NCBI GenBank assembly: GCA_902786665.1
Contig: CADADN010000046.1
Coordinates: 1 to 64,000 of the forward strand
Source of the DNA: an uncultured Prevotellaceae bacterium
Lineage (GTDB): Bacteria; Bacteroidota; Bacteroidia; Bacteroidales; Bacteroidaceae
Direction: 5' to 3'
DNA: 64,000 nt
Below the pieces are notes generated by a model. That model had not been told where the DNA came from. It made no database searches and was given only the letters and a program-made list of their open reading frames with translations. A program made the position numbers and the translations under genes. This document shows positions 1 through 8,311 of the stretch, one piece after another. How positions within the stretch are numbered: the first letter of the stretch is position 1; every line of letters begins with the position of its first letter.

Positions 1-1371
1 GCGTGGAGTCTCGGACCTGCCTTTCTTTATGTACCGATGCATGATGATTTTTGGTTAGGCTGCGGTGGGGCCATCCACGGACAATCCCCCCTGAGCCATT
101 ATTCCACGACAGTCTCTCGCGTTCGATTATTTCTCCAGGCCGCTGTTCCTTTTTGTTGTCATGGTATAAGGTGAGGGTGAGGAAGTGGTGGTTATCTAAC
201 GACAATACCCCGTAGGTGGAAACCTCTGGCTCGATTCCAACAACGGCGAAAAATTTTTCGGCAGTAGCACCCGAATTGACCAATGTGGCTGACAGGACAT
301 AATACCCATCGTTACTTCCACTCCATCCCCAGTTCAGATAGAAGCTGTTGTCCTCTGCATCATAACCGTCACAAACGAAGAGGTGTTTCAACTGAGGTAT
401 GTTGACGCCCATCAAGACAGGTCTTCCTTTTTTGATTTCATTGTATAAGATTTTGTCCCATTCGTCATAGGTGATCCCTCCCTCGGGTGTGCTTAAATAC
501 TTATTTGTGTCGATAAGCCTCATGTCGCTGTCATAGCCGAACTTTTCCATACCGGAAATGACATCATATATGTTTGATTCGCCTGCCGCAAAGTTCGTAT
601 GCGCCGCCTGCCCGCAATACCTCATCAACTGCGCCACGGCTTGTTTTGCTGCATCGCTTTGGGGAGCTACGATTCCCTCGTCCATGGCATTCCAGTCGAA
701 GGAGTCGAGGGCGTCGAGGGCGGGCACCTTATAGCCGTATCGTTCCATGGTGTATGAATCGAGTGCCTGGCAGCCATGCCTGAATTTGTCCCCGTCGCGT
801 CCGGTGACCCCCCAATAGTACATGATTTGAGCCATTGCCGTGGCTCCGCAGCCTGTGGAGCATTGATGGCCGTCGAAGACACACTGGGCGTTGTAAGGTG
901 CACGCTGGTCCCATTGCACTTGCACCATGTAGTCCACGCTGGCCTTGGTCGCCCTGGTCGGTCGCTCCACCCTCTTGGAGGAGGCGCCGCTGGCCCTGGC
1001 TTCCGCTATTTGGTCGGCGTAGCCTTGGAGCCAAGCACCCACGTTGTCGGGAATCTCGCCCTGAGAGAACCCTCCTTCGTTGCCGTATGCCAGGATGGGC
1101 AGGGCTACGTCGTCGGCGGAAGCCACCACGAAGCCTTGGTCTCCATTGACATTGAAGACATAGAGCATGGGGGAGCTGTCGGCCTGGCTCTCGCCGCCTT
1201 TATAGATGGTGTGCGCCAGGGTGAGCGACCGCGCCCCCTTGATTTTCTGCTTCCCCTTGCTGTTGAGGAATTGCCATACGTTGGACCTTGCTTCCGCCTC
1301 GGTGACGGGTGCTGCCTGCACCGCCATGGCGGTCAGCAGGATGCTTAATGTAGTAATGTGTGTCTCATCAT
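1..1371 (-). CDS. C10 family (streptopain-like) cysteine peptidase; partial, frameshift in signal peptide
   Basis: Secreted papain-fold peptidase, incomplete because the reading frame stays open to the left edge. The frame read back from ATG at 1327 encodes a propeptide-like region, then the catalytic cysteine motif STGCGATAMAQIMYYW and the histidine motif KHLFVCDGYD followed by LNWGWSG, the same order as in its two downstream paralogs. The natural start is ATG at 1371 or 1368 (MMRHTLL), but that frame reaches a stop after a few codons. Compared with the paralog starting at 7709, where CTGACATTAAGC is found, this gene has CT-ACATTAAGC: one base is missing between 1351 and 1352, so the start and the signal-peptide core are in different frames. 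Either the gene is a recent pseudogene, it starts inside the signal peptide (ATG 1327) and stays cytoplasmic, or the base is a sequencing error. Its histidine context (LKH) is also less typical than GGH in the paralogs. Confidence 0.75.
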
Positions 1372-1449
1372 AATGAATATTTATCGTTTCAAAATTATCA
1401 GTCCATGTTTTATTAAGGTGTTGATTTCTGTGCCATGGTTGTCACAGGC

Positions 1450-4400
1450 TCATTCTTTTCCAAGGATGATGTTGACCAATGTCGTCACATCGGTCACGTT
1501 GACTTGCCCGTCACCATTGATGTCGGCATTGAAAATCATGAAACCGTCGGAGTGCATGCCAAGGATATGGCTGACGAGGCAGGTTGCATCGGTCACGTTC
1601 GTCTTGCTATCGTTGTTGACATCGCCCCTCACACCCGACATCTCCACAATCTTGCCAAAGAGTTTCCAGACTTCTGCCTCCACGTAGGCGTTGCGGCTTC
1701 CCTTGGGGACATAGAGCGTGGCGTTGGCGTAGTTGCTGAAAGTGTTCGCCGTGATGGGCAGCGGTGTGGGGCGTTTCACCATCACTTCAGTCAAGGCGTT
1801 GCAGGGGTTGAATGCTTCTTCACCTATGCTTTCCACTTGTGAAGGGATGGAGACGGATTTCAGGCCACTGCACTTATAAAATGCACGTCTCTCAATGGAT
1901 AGGATGTTTTCTGGAATAAAGACATTTTCCAGCTTTTTGCAACTACTAAACGTATATTTCTGTATGGCACTGATTTTTGACGGCAAACGGATGGAAGCGA
2001 GATTGGAGCAACTGGAAAAAGCTGAATGACCCAAAGATGTCAGGCTTTCAGGCAAAGATACTGAGACCAAGCCGGTACATTGTTCAAAAGCATATATGTC
2101 TATCGTGGTCACTCCATCGGGAAGGTCGATGGCTTGCAATTTTCCACACATATAGAATGCATCAGATCCAATGGTTTTCACTTGGGGCGGCAGGGTGACA
2201 TGCCTCAGGGAATCCGAATAAGAAAATGCACGCTTTCCAATGGAGGTTAGTCCGGTGAAATATTGCAGTTCGTCGAAATACTGGGGGTGATAAAAAGCCT
2301 CTTCCGCATAACCATCTTCGCCAAGGGGGCTGTTTTGCTCGAAGGCATCCCCCAAGTCCGTCACGGCGGCAGCCTCCTCCTTGGTCAGTTCACGGTCTCC
2401 ATCCTTGTCCCAATGATTGATACAAATTTGCCTCGTGTCCGTATCGGCAAAGTCGATGATGTCACGATGTGGAATGGAGCCTTCGAAAATCTTCTTGAAT
2501 TTTTTCCACTCTGCCGCCGACTGATAGCGAGACGCACAACTTTGCGGTACATACAGCGTGGCGATTTTTTGTGAAGTGAAGGTGTAGGTTTTAATGTCTA
2601 TGGGGGTGGTCATCCTCGCTTCCACACTGGCTAGGTTGTCACAAGCGAAAAAGGCACAGTTTCCCACAACCGTGATGGTGGACGGCAGAATCACCGTGGT
2701 CAGTTCTTCTATGCCACTAAAAGCATATTCCCCAATGGTTTTCAAACCTTCCGGCAACTCAATCCTGTAAATTTCACAACCACCAAGGGCATGGCTTCCG
2801 ATGGAGGTGACTTTTGGTGGAATGACCAATGTAGATTGGGTTCGACAGCGAAAAAGAGCATAGTCGCCAATGCTCTCCGTGTTTTGGGGAATGATGGTGT
2901 TCTTGCATCCTGTCACCAATTTGTTGGTCGCCTTCTCCATCACCGCATTGCAGTTGTCTCGGGAATCATAATATGGATTTTTGGCATCCACAACGATGGA
3001 TGCCAGGTTCTCGCAATCACTGAACGCACTTCCTGCGAGTGTGCGTATGCTCTTGGGGATGGTAAGGGATGTCAATGCACTGCATGTGCAGAAAGCTTTT
3101 TCGCCAATGGCGGTCACACTTTCGGGAATAGTGACGGACTGCAGGTCGTAACATCTTTGAAAAGCGTTAGCACCGATGGACGTGACACTATTGGGAATAG
3201 AAATGGTGGTCAACCCGAAACATGCTTCAAAAGCACCTTCTCCTATTGCCTTGGTGCCTATGGGAATGATGGTGTTCTTGCATCCCGTCAACAAGGTGTT
3301 GGTGGCAGTTTCCAAGAGGCCATGGCAATCGTTTCGGGAGTCATAACAAGTGTTGTCGGCCTCTACGTGGATGTCTTCAAGATAGTAGTTGCTATTAAAG
3401 GCGTTGCTGCCTATTTCCTTTAGGGTTGCAGGGATGGTGATGTTTCGCAGGCCTGAACCATAGAATGCCTTTTCTTCGATGGACACCACATTGGATGGAA
3501 TGACGATAGAGGATAAATGACAATAAGAGAATGCATTTTCCCCAATGGTCACCACGTTAGGCGGGATGATGATGGAGGAAAGCTTCCTGCTATAACTGAA
3601 TGCATTGTTGTTGATTGCTGTCAACCCCGTGAAATATTGCAGTTCGTCGAAGGTTTTGATGTCACTTTTTGATTGGAAAACATTTTTCAGGCTGGTCACT
3701 GCCGCCGCCTCCTGCTTGCTCAGTTCTCCGTCGCCGTTGACGTCCCAGTTCTCCACGCATAGGCGCTTTGCCTCCACGTCGGCGAAAGTGATGATGTCGC
3801 CTTCCACTTCTGGTATGCCCACGACGATTTTGACTCTGTCGGCGTGGATGGCTAAGGTGAGTGTTTGGTCGTAGTTGCCGTTCTTGCGCCATTTGTTTCC
3901 ATTAAATGAACGGCTGAGCGGAATCAGTTGGTAAACCCCATCGGCCAGCGTGGCGTCGATGTCGAGGGACACGTTGACCGTCTTGCTGCCGTTCACCGCC
4001 AAGTTGGAGATGTCGTCAAGGGCTTTCACCACGCTTTGCAATTGGCCGTTCTTGTAGAGTCCCATGGCCTGCTTGAATGAGTTTTGTGAGTCTGTCTGGT
4101 TGGCCACTGTCATGGTGAAAGACACGGGAAAGGTGATATTCGAGGAAAGCCCCTCGACCGTTTCTGCACTCTTCAATGTCATGCTTTGGGTGGTCAGGCG
4201 GGGAATGGCACCGTAGGGAATGGCCCCGAAAATACCACTTTGGTCTTCCGAAAAACCATCCAACGCCTTATCGTATTCATCGGTGGTAAGCAGGAAATAG
4301 CCATCACCATCTCCTCCCCACCCCCAATTGACGTGGACATATCCATCAGCATCACAACCGTCAAGGACAAAAGCATGGCCGCCGTTAGGATAATCTAAAC

Positions 4401-5337
4401 CAGAATAAACCACAGGGTTGCCCTTGGCCAGTTCTCCATACACCTTGCTTTCCCATGCCGCATCGGTATAATTGTTGCGATTATAATCCATAACTTCTTC
4501 GTCGTAGTCAAAATATCGGACAAGGGCGGAAACGATATTTGATGAAAAAGCACCCGATGCACTGACTCCATAAAGCATATCAACGGAAATCCCGCAATAA
4601 AGCATCAGGTTGGCCACCGCCATCGCCTGTGCTTCTGTGTAGTTGTTGCCGACATATTCATCCAGCATGTTGTCCCAGTCGATGACGGTTCCTTTGTGCA
4701 CGGTATCCACATCCACCGTATCCCCCCACGCCTGGTGGAATCCGGGTATGTCCGCCATCACCTGGCGGGTGGAGTGCCTGCGATGATGGTACATCACCTG
4801 CGCCATGGCGGTGGCGACACACCCCGTGACGCACCTTCTGCCGTTTTGGTTGACAGGGCATGACAAGTTGAATGGGTGGCGTTGGTTCCATTTCGATGTC
4901 AGCATCGGCTCTACCACCGTGGCGGGCAACAGCTTGGACTTTGCCGCAGTCCCTTCCCCTGTCGTTTTCAATCCTTTCAATGCCTCAATCCGCCTCTTGT
5001 AGAATTCGAGCCAGTATTGCATGTTTTCGGGCAGGTTGTCGAGTTCCAGGCTGCCCTTGTCGGAATAGGCGAGAACCGGGTATGCCCTGTCATCTCCCGC
5101 TGCGATGACGAAGCCTTCGTTGTCGCCGAGGTTGAAGACGTAATAGGGAGCAATATCCCCATTGTCTTTTGCCGACGGCGCCCGTCTCATGCTTCTTGAT
5201 TCCACGCTGATGCCCTTGGCTTGGAGGAAGGCCTGGGCGTTTTTCAAGGCTTGCGCGCTGTTGATGGGTTGTGCCGCCATCTCCTGGGTGAAGAGAAGGA
5301 CTGCTGCAACGATGAGGATGAATGGATGTCTTCTCAT
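1450..5337 (-). CDS. Secreted C10 peptidase with BspA-type leucine-rich repeats and dockerin-like C-terminus
   Basis: A 1295-residue secreted protein. The signal peptide is about residues 1-22 (hydrophobic FILIVAAVLLF). The C10 domain carries Cys173 in RCVTGCVATAMAQVM and His321 in GGHAFVLDG, followed by VNWGWGG, so it should be an active cysteine peptidase. The rest is two blocks of LRR_5/BspA-type repeats (signature SVTIPESVTAIGEKAFCTCSAL and variants), each block introduced by an EF-hand-like segment (WDVNGDGELSKQEAAAV near 535; WDKDGDRELTKEEAAAV near 985), so the module looks internally duplicated. The last 60 residues hold two dockerin-like calcium repeats (GDVNNDSKTNVTDAT, ADINGDGQVNVTDVT). 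It lies in a three-gene tandem of C10 peptidases on one strand. The leucine-rich repeats suggest host or matrix binding, the family's usual proposed role; the target is unknown. Confidence 0.9.
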   Translation of the reverse strand: MRRHPFILIVAAVLLFTQEMAAQPINSAQALKNAQAFLQAKGISVESRSMRRAPSAKDNGDIAPYYVFNLGDNEGFVIAAGDDRAYPVLAYSDKGSLELDNLPENMQYWLEFYKRRIEALKGLKTTGEGTAAKSKLLPATVVEPMLTSKWNQRHPFNLSCPVNQNGRRCVTGCVATAMAQVMYHHRRHSTRQVMADIPGFHQAWGDTVDVDTVHKGTVIDWDNMLDEYVGNNYTEAQAMAVANLMLYCGISVDMLYGVSASGAFSSNIVSALVRYFDYDEEVMDYNRNNYTDAAWESKVYGELAKGNPVVYSGLDYPNGGHAFVLDGCDADGYVHVNWGWGGDGDGYFLLTTDEYDKALDGFSEDQSGIFGAIPYGAIPRLTTQSMTLKSAETVEGLSSNITFPVSFTMTVANQTDSQNSFKQAMGLYKNGQLQSVVKALDDISNLAVNGSKTVNVSLDIDATLADGVYQLIPLSRSFNGNKWRKNGNYDQTLTLAIHADRVKIVVGIPEVEGDIITFADVEAKRLCVENWDVNGDGELSKQEAAAVTSLKNVFQSKSDIKTFDELQYFTGLTAINNNAFSYSRKLSSIIIPPNVVTIGENAFSYCHLSSIVIPSNVVSIEEKAFYGSGLRNITIPATLKEIGSNAFNSNYYLEDIHVEADNTCYDSRNDCHGLLETATNTLLTGCKNTIIPIGTKAIGEGAFEACFGLTTISIPNSVTSIGANAFQRCYDLQSVTIPESVTAIGEKAFCTCSALTSLTIPKSIRTLAGSAFSDCENLASIVVDAKNPYYDSRDNCNAVMEKATNKLVTGCKNTIIPQNTESIGDYALFRCRTQSTLVIPPKVTSIGSHALGGCEIYRIELPEGLKTIGEYAFSGIEELTTVILPSTITVVGNCAFFACDNLASVEARMTTPIDIKTYTFTSQKIATLYVPQSCASRYQSAAEWKKFKKIFEGSIPHRDIIDFADTDTRQICINHWDKDGDRELTKEEAAAVTDLGDAFEQNSPLGEDGYAEEAFYHPQYFDELQYFTGLTSIGKRAFSYSDSLRHVTLPPQVKTIGSDAFYMCGKLQAIDLPDGVTTIDIYAFEQCTGLVSVSLPESLTSLGHSAFSSCSNLASIRLPSKISAIQKYTFSSCKKLENVFIPENILSIERRAFYKCSGLKSVSIPSQVESIGEEAFNPCNALTEVMVKRPTPLPITANTFSNYANATLYVPKGSRNAYVEAEVWKLFGKIVEMSGVRGDVNNDSKTNVTDATCLVSHILGMHSDGFMIFNADINGDGQVNVTDVTTLVNIILGKE

Positions 5338-5390
5338 AAGTTGATTAATGATGTAGTTATTATTATAGGTATGAGCATGGCTGTAAAAGT

Positions 5391-5450
5391 GAACAAATGT
5401 CCCTTTAACTCCCCTTTAACTCCTTTTTAACTCCTTTTTAACTCCCCTTC
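5391..5450. repeat. 11-bp tandem array headed by GAACAAATGTCC
   Basis: Four to five copies of an 11-bp unit of the form TTAACTCCCCT/TTAACTCCTTT sit between the two complete C10 peptidase genes, directly after GAACAAATGTCC. Arrays with the same head and unit recur at 27567-27622 and 37417-37540. Confidence 0.85.
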
Positions 5451-7709
5451 TTATAATCCAAGTGTGATATTCACTACGGTTGAGATGTCGGTGATGTTCA
5501 CCTGTCCGTCGTGGTTCATGTCGGCGTTCTCCTTATAAAACACCTTTGGCTGGCCGCCCAGCACATGGTCTACCATGATGGTGACATCGGTGATGTTCAC
5601 CTGTCCGTCGTGGTTCACGTCGCCCATCGCGAAATCGTTATGGTCTTCAGCCAGGATGAAACTGCCGCCCTTCCATGTGAAGGTGTCATTGGCAGGTGGA
5701 GTGAATCCGAAGTTGAAGCCTTTGGGGGCGTGGAGAGTGCATGGATTCGTCCAACTTCCCACACTCAAGCACCCCCAGTCGTCCAATTCGGGCAAGGTGG
5801 CGGGGATATGGAGGTCGCGAAGGCTGCTGCAACTAGTGAAAAGCCATTCTGCCTTTTCCACTTTGCTCATATCGAAATGGCTTATGTCAAGACTCTTCAA
5901 ACTTCTGCATCCATAGAAGAGGCCGTCAAAATTTCCCCCCCTCGAGGTGTCGAAATGGCTTAAGTCAAGACTCTTCAGATTTTCGCATCCAAAGAACATA
6001 TATCTGAAATCAGCGGCATTCGAGGTGTCGAAATGGCTCACGTCAAGGCTTTTCAGATTGGTGCATCCACAGAAGAGCAATGCGACGCTTCTCACTTTCG
6101 AAATGTCGAAATGACTCACGTCAAGACTCTCCAGGCTGCTGCATGTATGAAACATACTTGTCATACGGGTTACGTTTGCCGTGTTGAAGTGACTCACGTC
6201 AAGGCTCTTCACACTTTTGCATCCTTCGAACATGGATATCATATGATTCACTTTAGAGGTGTCGAAATGGCTCACGTCGATGCTCTCCAAGCTGTTGCAG
6301 CCATAAAACATATTTCCCATGATGGTGACATTCGACGTATTGAGATAAGACAAGCCAGTGATGTCCTTCAAATTGGACATTCCTTCAAACCAACCATAAG
6401 TGGAAACGGGGCGTGCCTCGGAGAAGCTGCTGTCGAACACCACGTGCTCCACATCTTTGCCACTTCTCCAGCCAGGGCGGTCGAAGTTGTCGCCATTCAA
6501 CTGGTATCGCGTCCCCGTGCGCTCTTTCCTTTTGGAATCACAATAGAACGATAGTGTCTTCCCGTCAGAGGAAAGTATGGCATAAGGGCTGGCGCTGAAA
6601 GGTTGGATGCTCTTGATGCCATGCCTTGTCGAAGAGAAATTGTATTCACCTGGTCGCAAGGAAGTCAAGACAAACCATCCGTCATAGTCGCCACCCCAAC
6701 CCCAGTTGAAATGGAACTTACCGTTTGCGGGGTCGTATCCATCGCAGATGAAGGCGTGACCTCCGGTTCCCAAACCCGACATCAAAAAGGGCTTGCCTTC
6801 GTTCAACTCGTTGTATACCAACTCCTGCCATTCCTGTTCAGTCATATTGTATGAGTATATCACTTGCATGCCGTAATTATAGTCGAAATAATTTTGGAAG
6901 GCCTTTGCCGCGTCCACCAAGGAAGCACTTGCCCCATCTTCCCTGAAATCCATTTCCACCGATTGGCCACAGTAGCGCATCAACCGTGCCACGGCGGTCT
7001 TGCCCTTAGTCGTGGTGGGGGTGCCATCGGTCATGGAATCCCAGTCGAACGAAGTCAAGGCGTCAAGCGCGCCGACAGCGTAATGCTGAGTCTCTGTGGT
7101 GTAGGCAGGAAGGGCGGTGGAGCCGCACCTGAACTTCTTCCCGTCGATTCCTGTCGTGGCCCAGTAATACATGATTTGCGCCATACCGGTAGCCACGCAA
7201 CCTGTCAAGTAGCTGGTGCTATTGAAGACGCACATGTCGTTGTAAGGGGTGCCTTGGTCCCAGGTAGATTTGATCATGGGGTTGATTTTCTTTCTGGAAG
7301 CGTAGACCGGCGCATCCCCTTTCGCGACGACGCCGTTCTCACGCGCCTTGCCGATTTCCTCACTGTAGCCGTTGAGCCACGCCTGCATGTTGATGGGGAT
7401 GTCGTCGGGGTCGAACACACCTTTGTCGCAGTAGCCGAGCACGGGGACGGCCACATCGTCGGCCGAGGCGATGACGAAGCCGCCGCCGTCGCCGATGTTG
7501 AACACATGGAACAAAGGTGCGGCCACGCCCTTGGTGTCGTTGCGGGTATAGGCCAATTTAAGACTCCTGTTGCCCTTCACACGTTGCTGTATGTTCCCCG
7601 ATGTGAGGAATGCCATGGCGTTCTCCCTGGCCTTTTCGAGGGTGATGGGTGCCGCCTGTGTGGTCATGGCGGTCAGCAGGAGGCTTAATGTCAGTAATAC
7701 GTGTTTCAT
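5451..7709 (-). CDS. Secreted C10 peptidase with DUF285-type surface repeats and dockerin-like C-terminus
   Basis: A 752-residue secreted protein: signal peptide about 1-19 (LLTLSLLLTAMTTQA), C10 domain with Cys171 in YLTGCVATGMAQIMYYW and His318 in TGGHAFICDGYD followed by FNWGWGGDYDGW. Roughly residues 430-640 hold about nine copies of a 23-24-residue repeat of the type SLDVSHFDTSKV..MSMFEGC, the DUF285/BspA-like surface repeat. The C-terminus has two dockerin-like repeats (GDVNHDGQVNITDVT, ADMNHDGQVNITDIS). The N-terminal 400 residues resemble the broken gene at 1-1371 more than the LRR protein at 1450-5337, which suggests successive duplications with different tails attached. The start is ATG 7709, giving a complete signal peptide. 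Confidence 0.9.
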   Translation of the reverse strand: MKHVLLTLSLLLTAMTTQAAPITLEKARENAMAFLTSGNIQQRVKGNRSLKLAYTRNDTKGVAAPLFHVFNIGDGGGFVIASADDVAVPVLGYCDKGVFDPDDIPINMQAWLNGYSEEIGKARENGVVAKGDAPVYASRKKINPMIKSTWDQGTPYNDMCVFNSTSYLTGCVATGMAQIMYYWATTGIDGKKFRCGSTALPAYTTETQHYAVGALDALTSFDWDSMTDGTPTTTKGKTAVARLMRYCGQSVEMDFREDGASASLVDAAKAFQNYFDYNYGMQVIYSYNMTEQEWQELVYNELNEGKPFLMSGLGTGGHAFICDGYDPANGKFHFNWGWGGDYDGWFVLTSLRPGEYNFSSTRHGIKSIQPFSASPYAILSSDGKTLSFYCDSKRKERTGTRYQLNGDNFDRPGWRSGKDVEHVVFDSSFSEARPVSTYGWFEGMSNLKDITGLSYLNTSNVTIMGNMFYGCNSLESIDVSHFDTSKVNHMISMFEGCKSVKSLDVSHFNTANVTRMTSMFHTCSSLESLDVSHFDISKVRSVALLFCGCTNLKSLDVSHFDTSNAADFRYMFFGCENLKSLDLSHFDTSRGGNFDGLFYGCRSLKSLDISHFDMSKVEKAEWLFTSCSSLRDLHIPATLPELDDWGCLSVGSWTNPCTLHAPKGFNFGFTPPANDTFTWKGGSFILAEDHNDFAMGDVNHDGQVNITDVTIMVDHVLGGQPKVFYKENADMNHDGQVNITDISTVVNITLGL

Positions 7710-7940
7710 TATAATAAGGTTTTAGTTTTTGTTGACAAATGGTTTTCAGGCTCTCTTGACAAAAATAGGTTTTCAGGTTTCGTTGCCGAAAAAGGTATTG
7801 GGTCTTAATTGCTGCAAAAATAGAAAAACCATGCGAAACATCCAAAAAACAAACAGAAAAAATGTAAGCTTATGGTTTTATTTTACATGCTTCTAAAACC
7901 TCCTACTTACTCATAAGACGGGAAGAATCCAGTCTCTACA

Positions 7941-8050
7941 GTGCACACATTGAGTGGGAAGAGTGCACACATTGAGTGGGAGGAGTGCACACATTGAGTG
8001 GAAAGAGTGCACACATTGAGTGGGAAGAGTGCACACATTGAGTAAACGGA
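7941..8050. repeat. Five tandem copies of a 22-bp unit
   Basis: Units start at 7941, 7963, 7985, 8007 and 8029, each beginning GTGCACACATTGAGTGG with small differences in the last five bases; the fifth ends AAACGGA. There are no spacers, so it is not a CRISPR array. It lies in the 602-bp region between the peptidase gene start (7709) and susC (8312). Confidence 0.95.
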
Positions 8051-8052
8051 GT

Positions 8053-8160
8053 ATTGTCTTTAACTTCTTTAACTTCTCTAACTTCTCTAACTCCTAAAAC
8101 TTTTCCAACTTCTCTAACTCCTAAAACTTCTCCAACTTCTCCAACTCCTCCAACTTTTTG
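8053..8160. repeat. 9-bp pyrimidine-rich tandem array
   Basis: About eleven degenerate copies of a TAACTTCTC-like unit, headed by TTGTCTTTAACTTC, immediately after the 22-bp repeats. The same unit type appears at 39963-40262. Confidence 0.85.
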
Positions 8161-8169
8161 GAGCCATTA

Positions 8170-8237
8170 TCGGACGTTTATGATGTAAAATCGTACGTTT
8201 TTATAGGGTATGGAGTGCAGACTCCCCTTAAATTTGC
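8170..8237 (+). promoter_or_regulatory. susC promoter with candidate HTCS operator
   Basis: TAAATTTG at 8229-8236 is a good Bacteroidetes -7 element, but no clear TTTG is found at the -33 position, as expected for an activator-dependent promoter. Upstream, CGGACGTTTAT (8171) and CGTACGTTTTTAT (8192) form a direct repeat 21 bp apart. The box TAAAATCGTAC at 8186-8196 recurs upstream of the GH105 gene at nearly the same distance from its -7 element (43 versus 42 bp). Operator function is inferred from this conservation. Confidence 0.55.
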
Positions 8238-8311
8238 AGCATCGAAAGGATGATTGGACAATCGAAGAGAGATTTTAGTACCTAATAATATTCACCTAGT
8301 TTAAACAACCT

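Noticed and set aside
7941..8050. CRISPR-like repeat array
   Set aside because: Units are 22 bp and directly adjacent with no spacers, and no cas genes are present.
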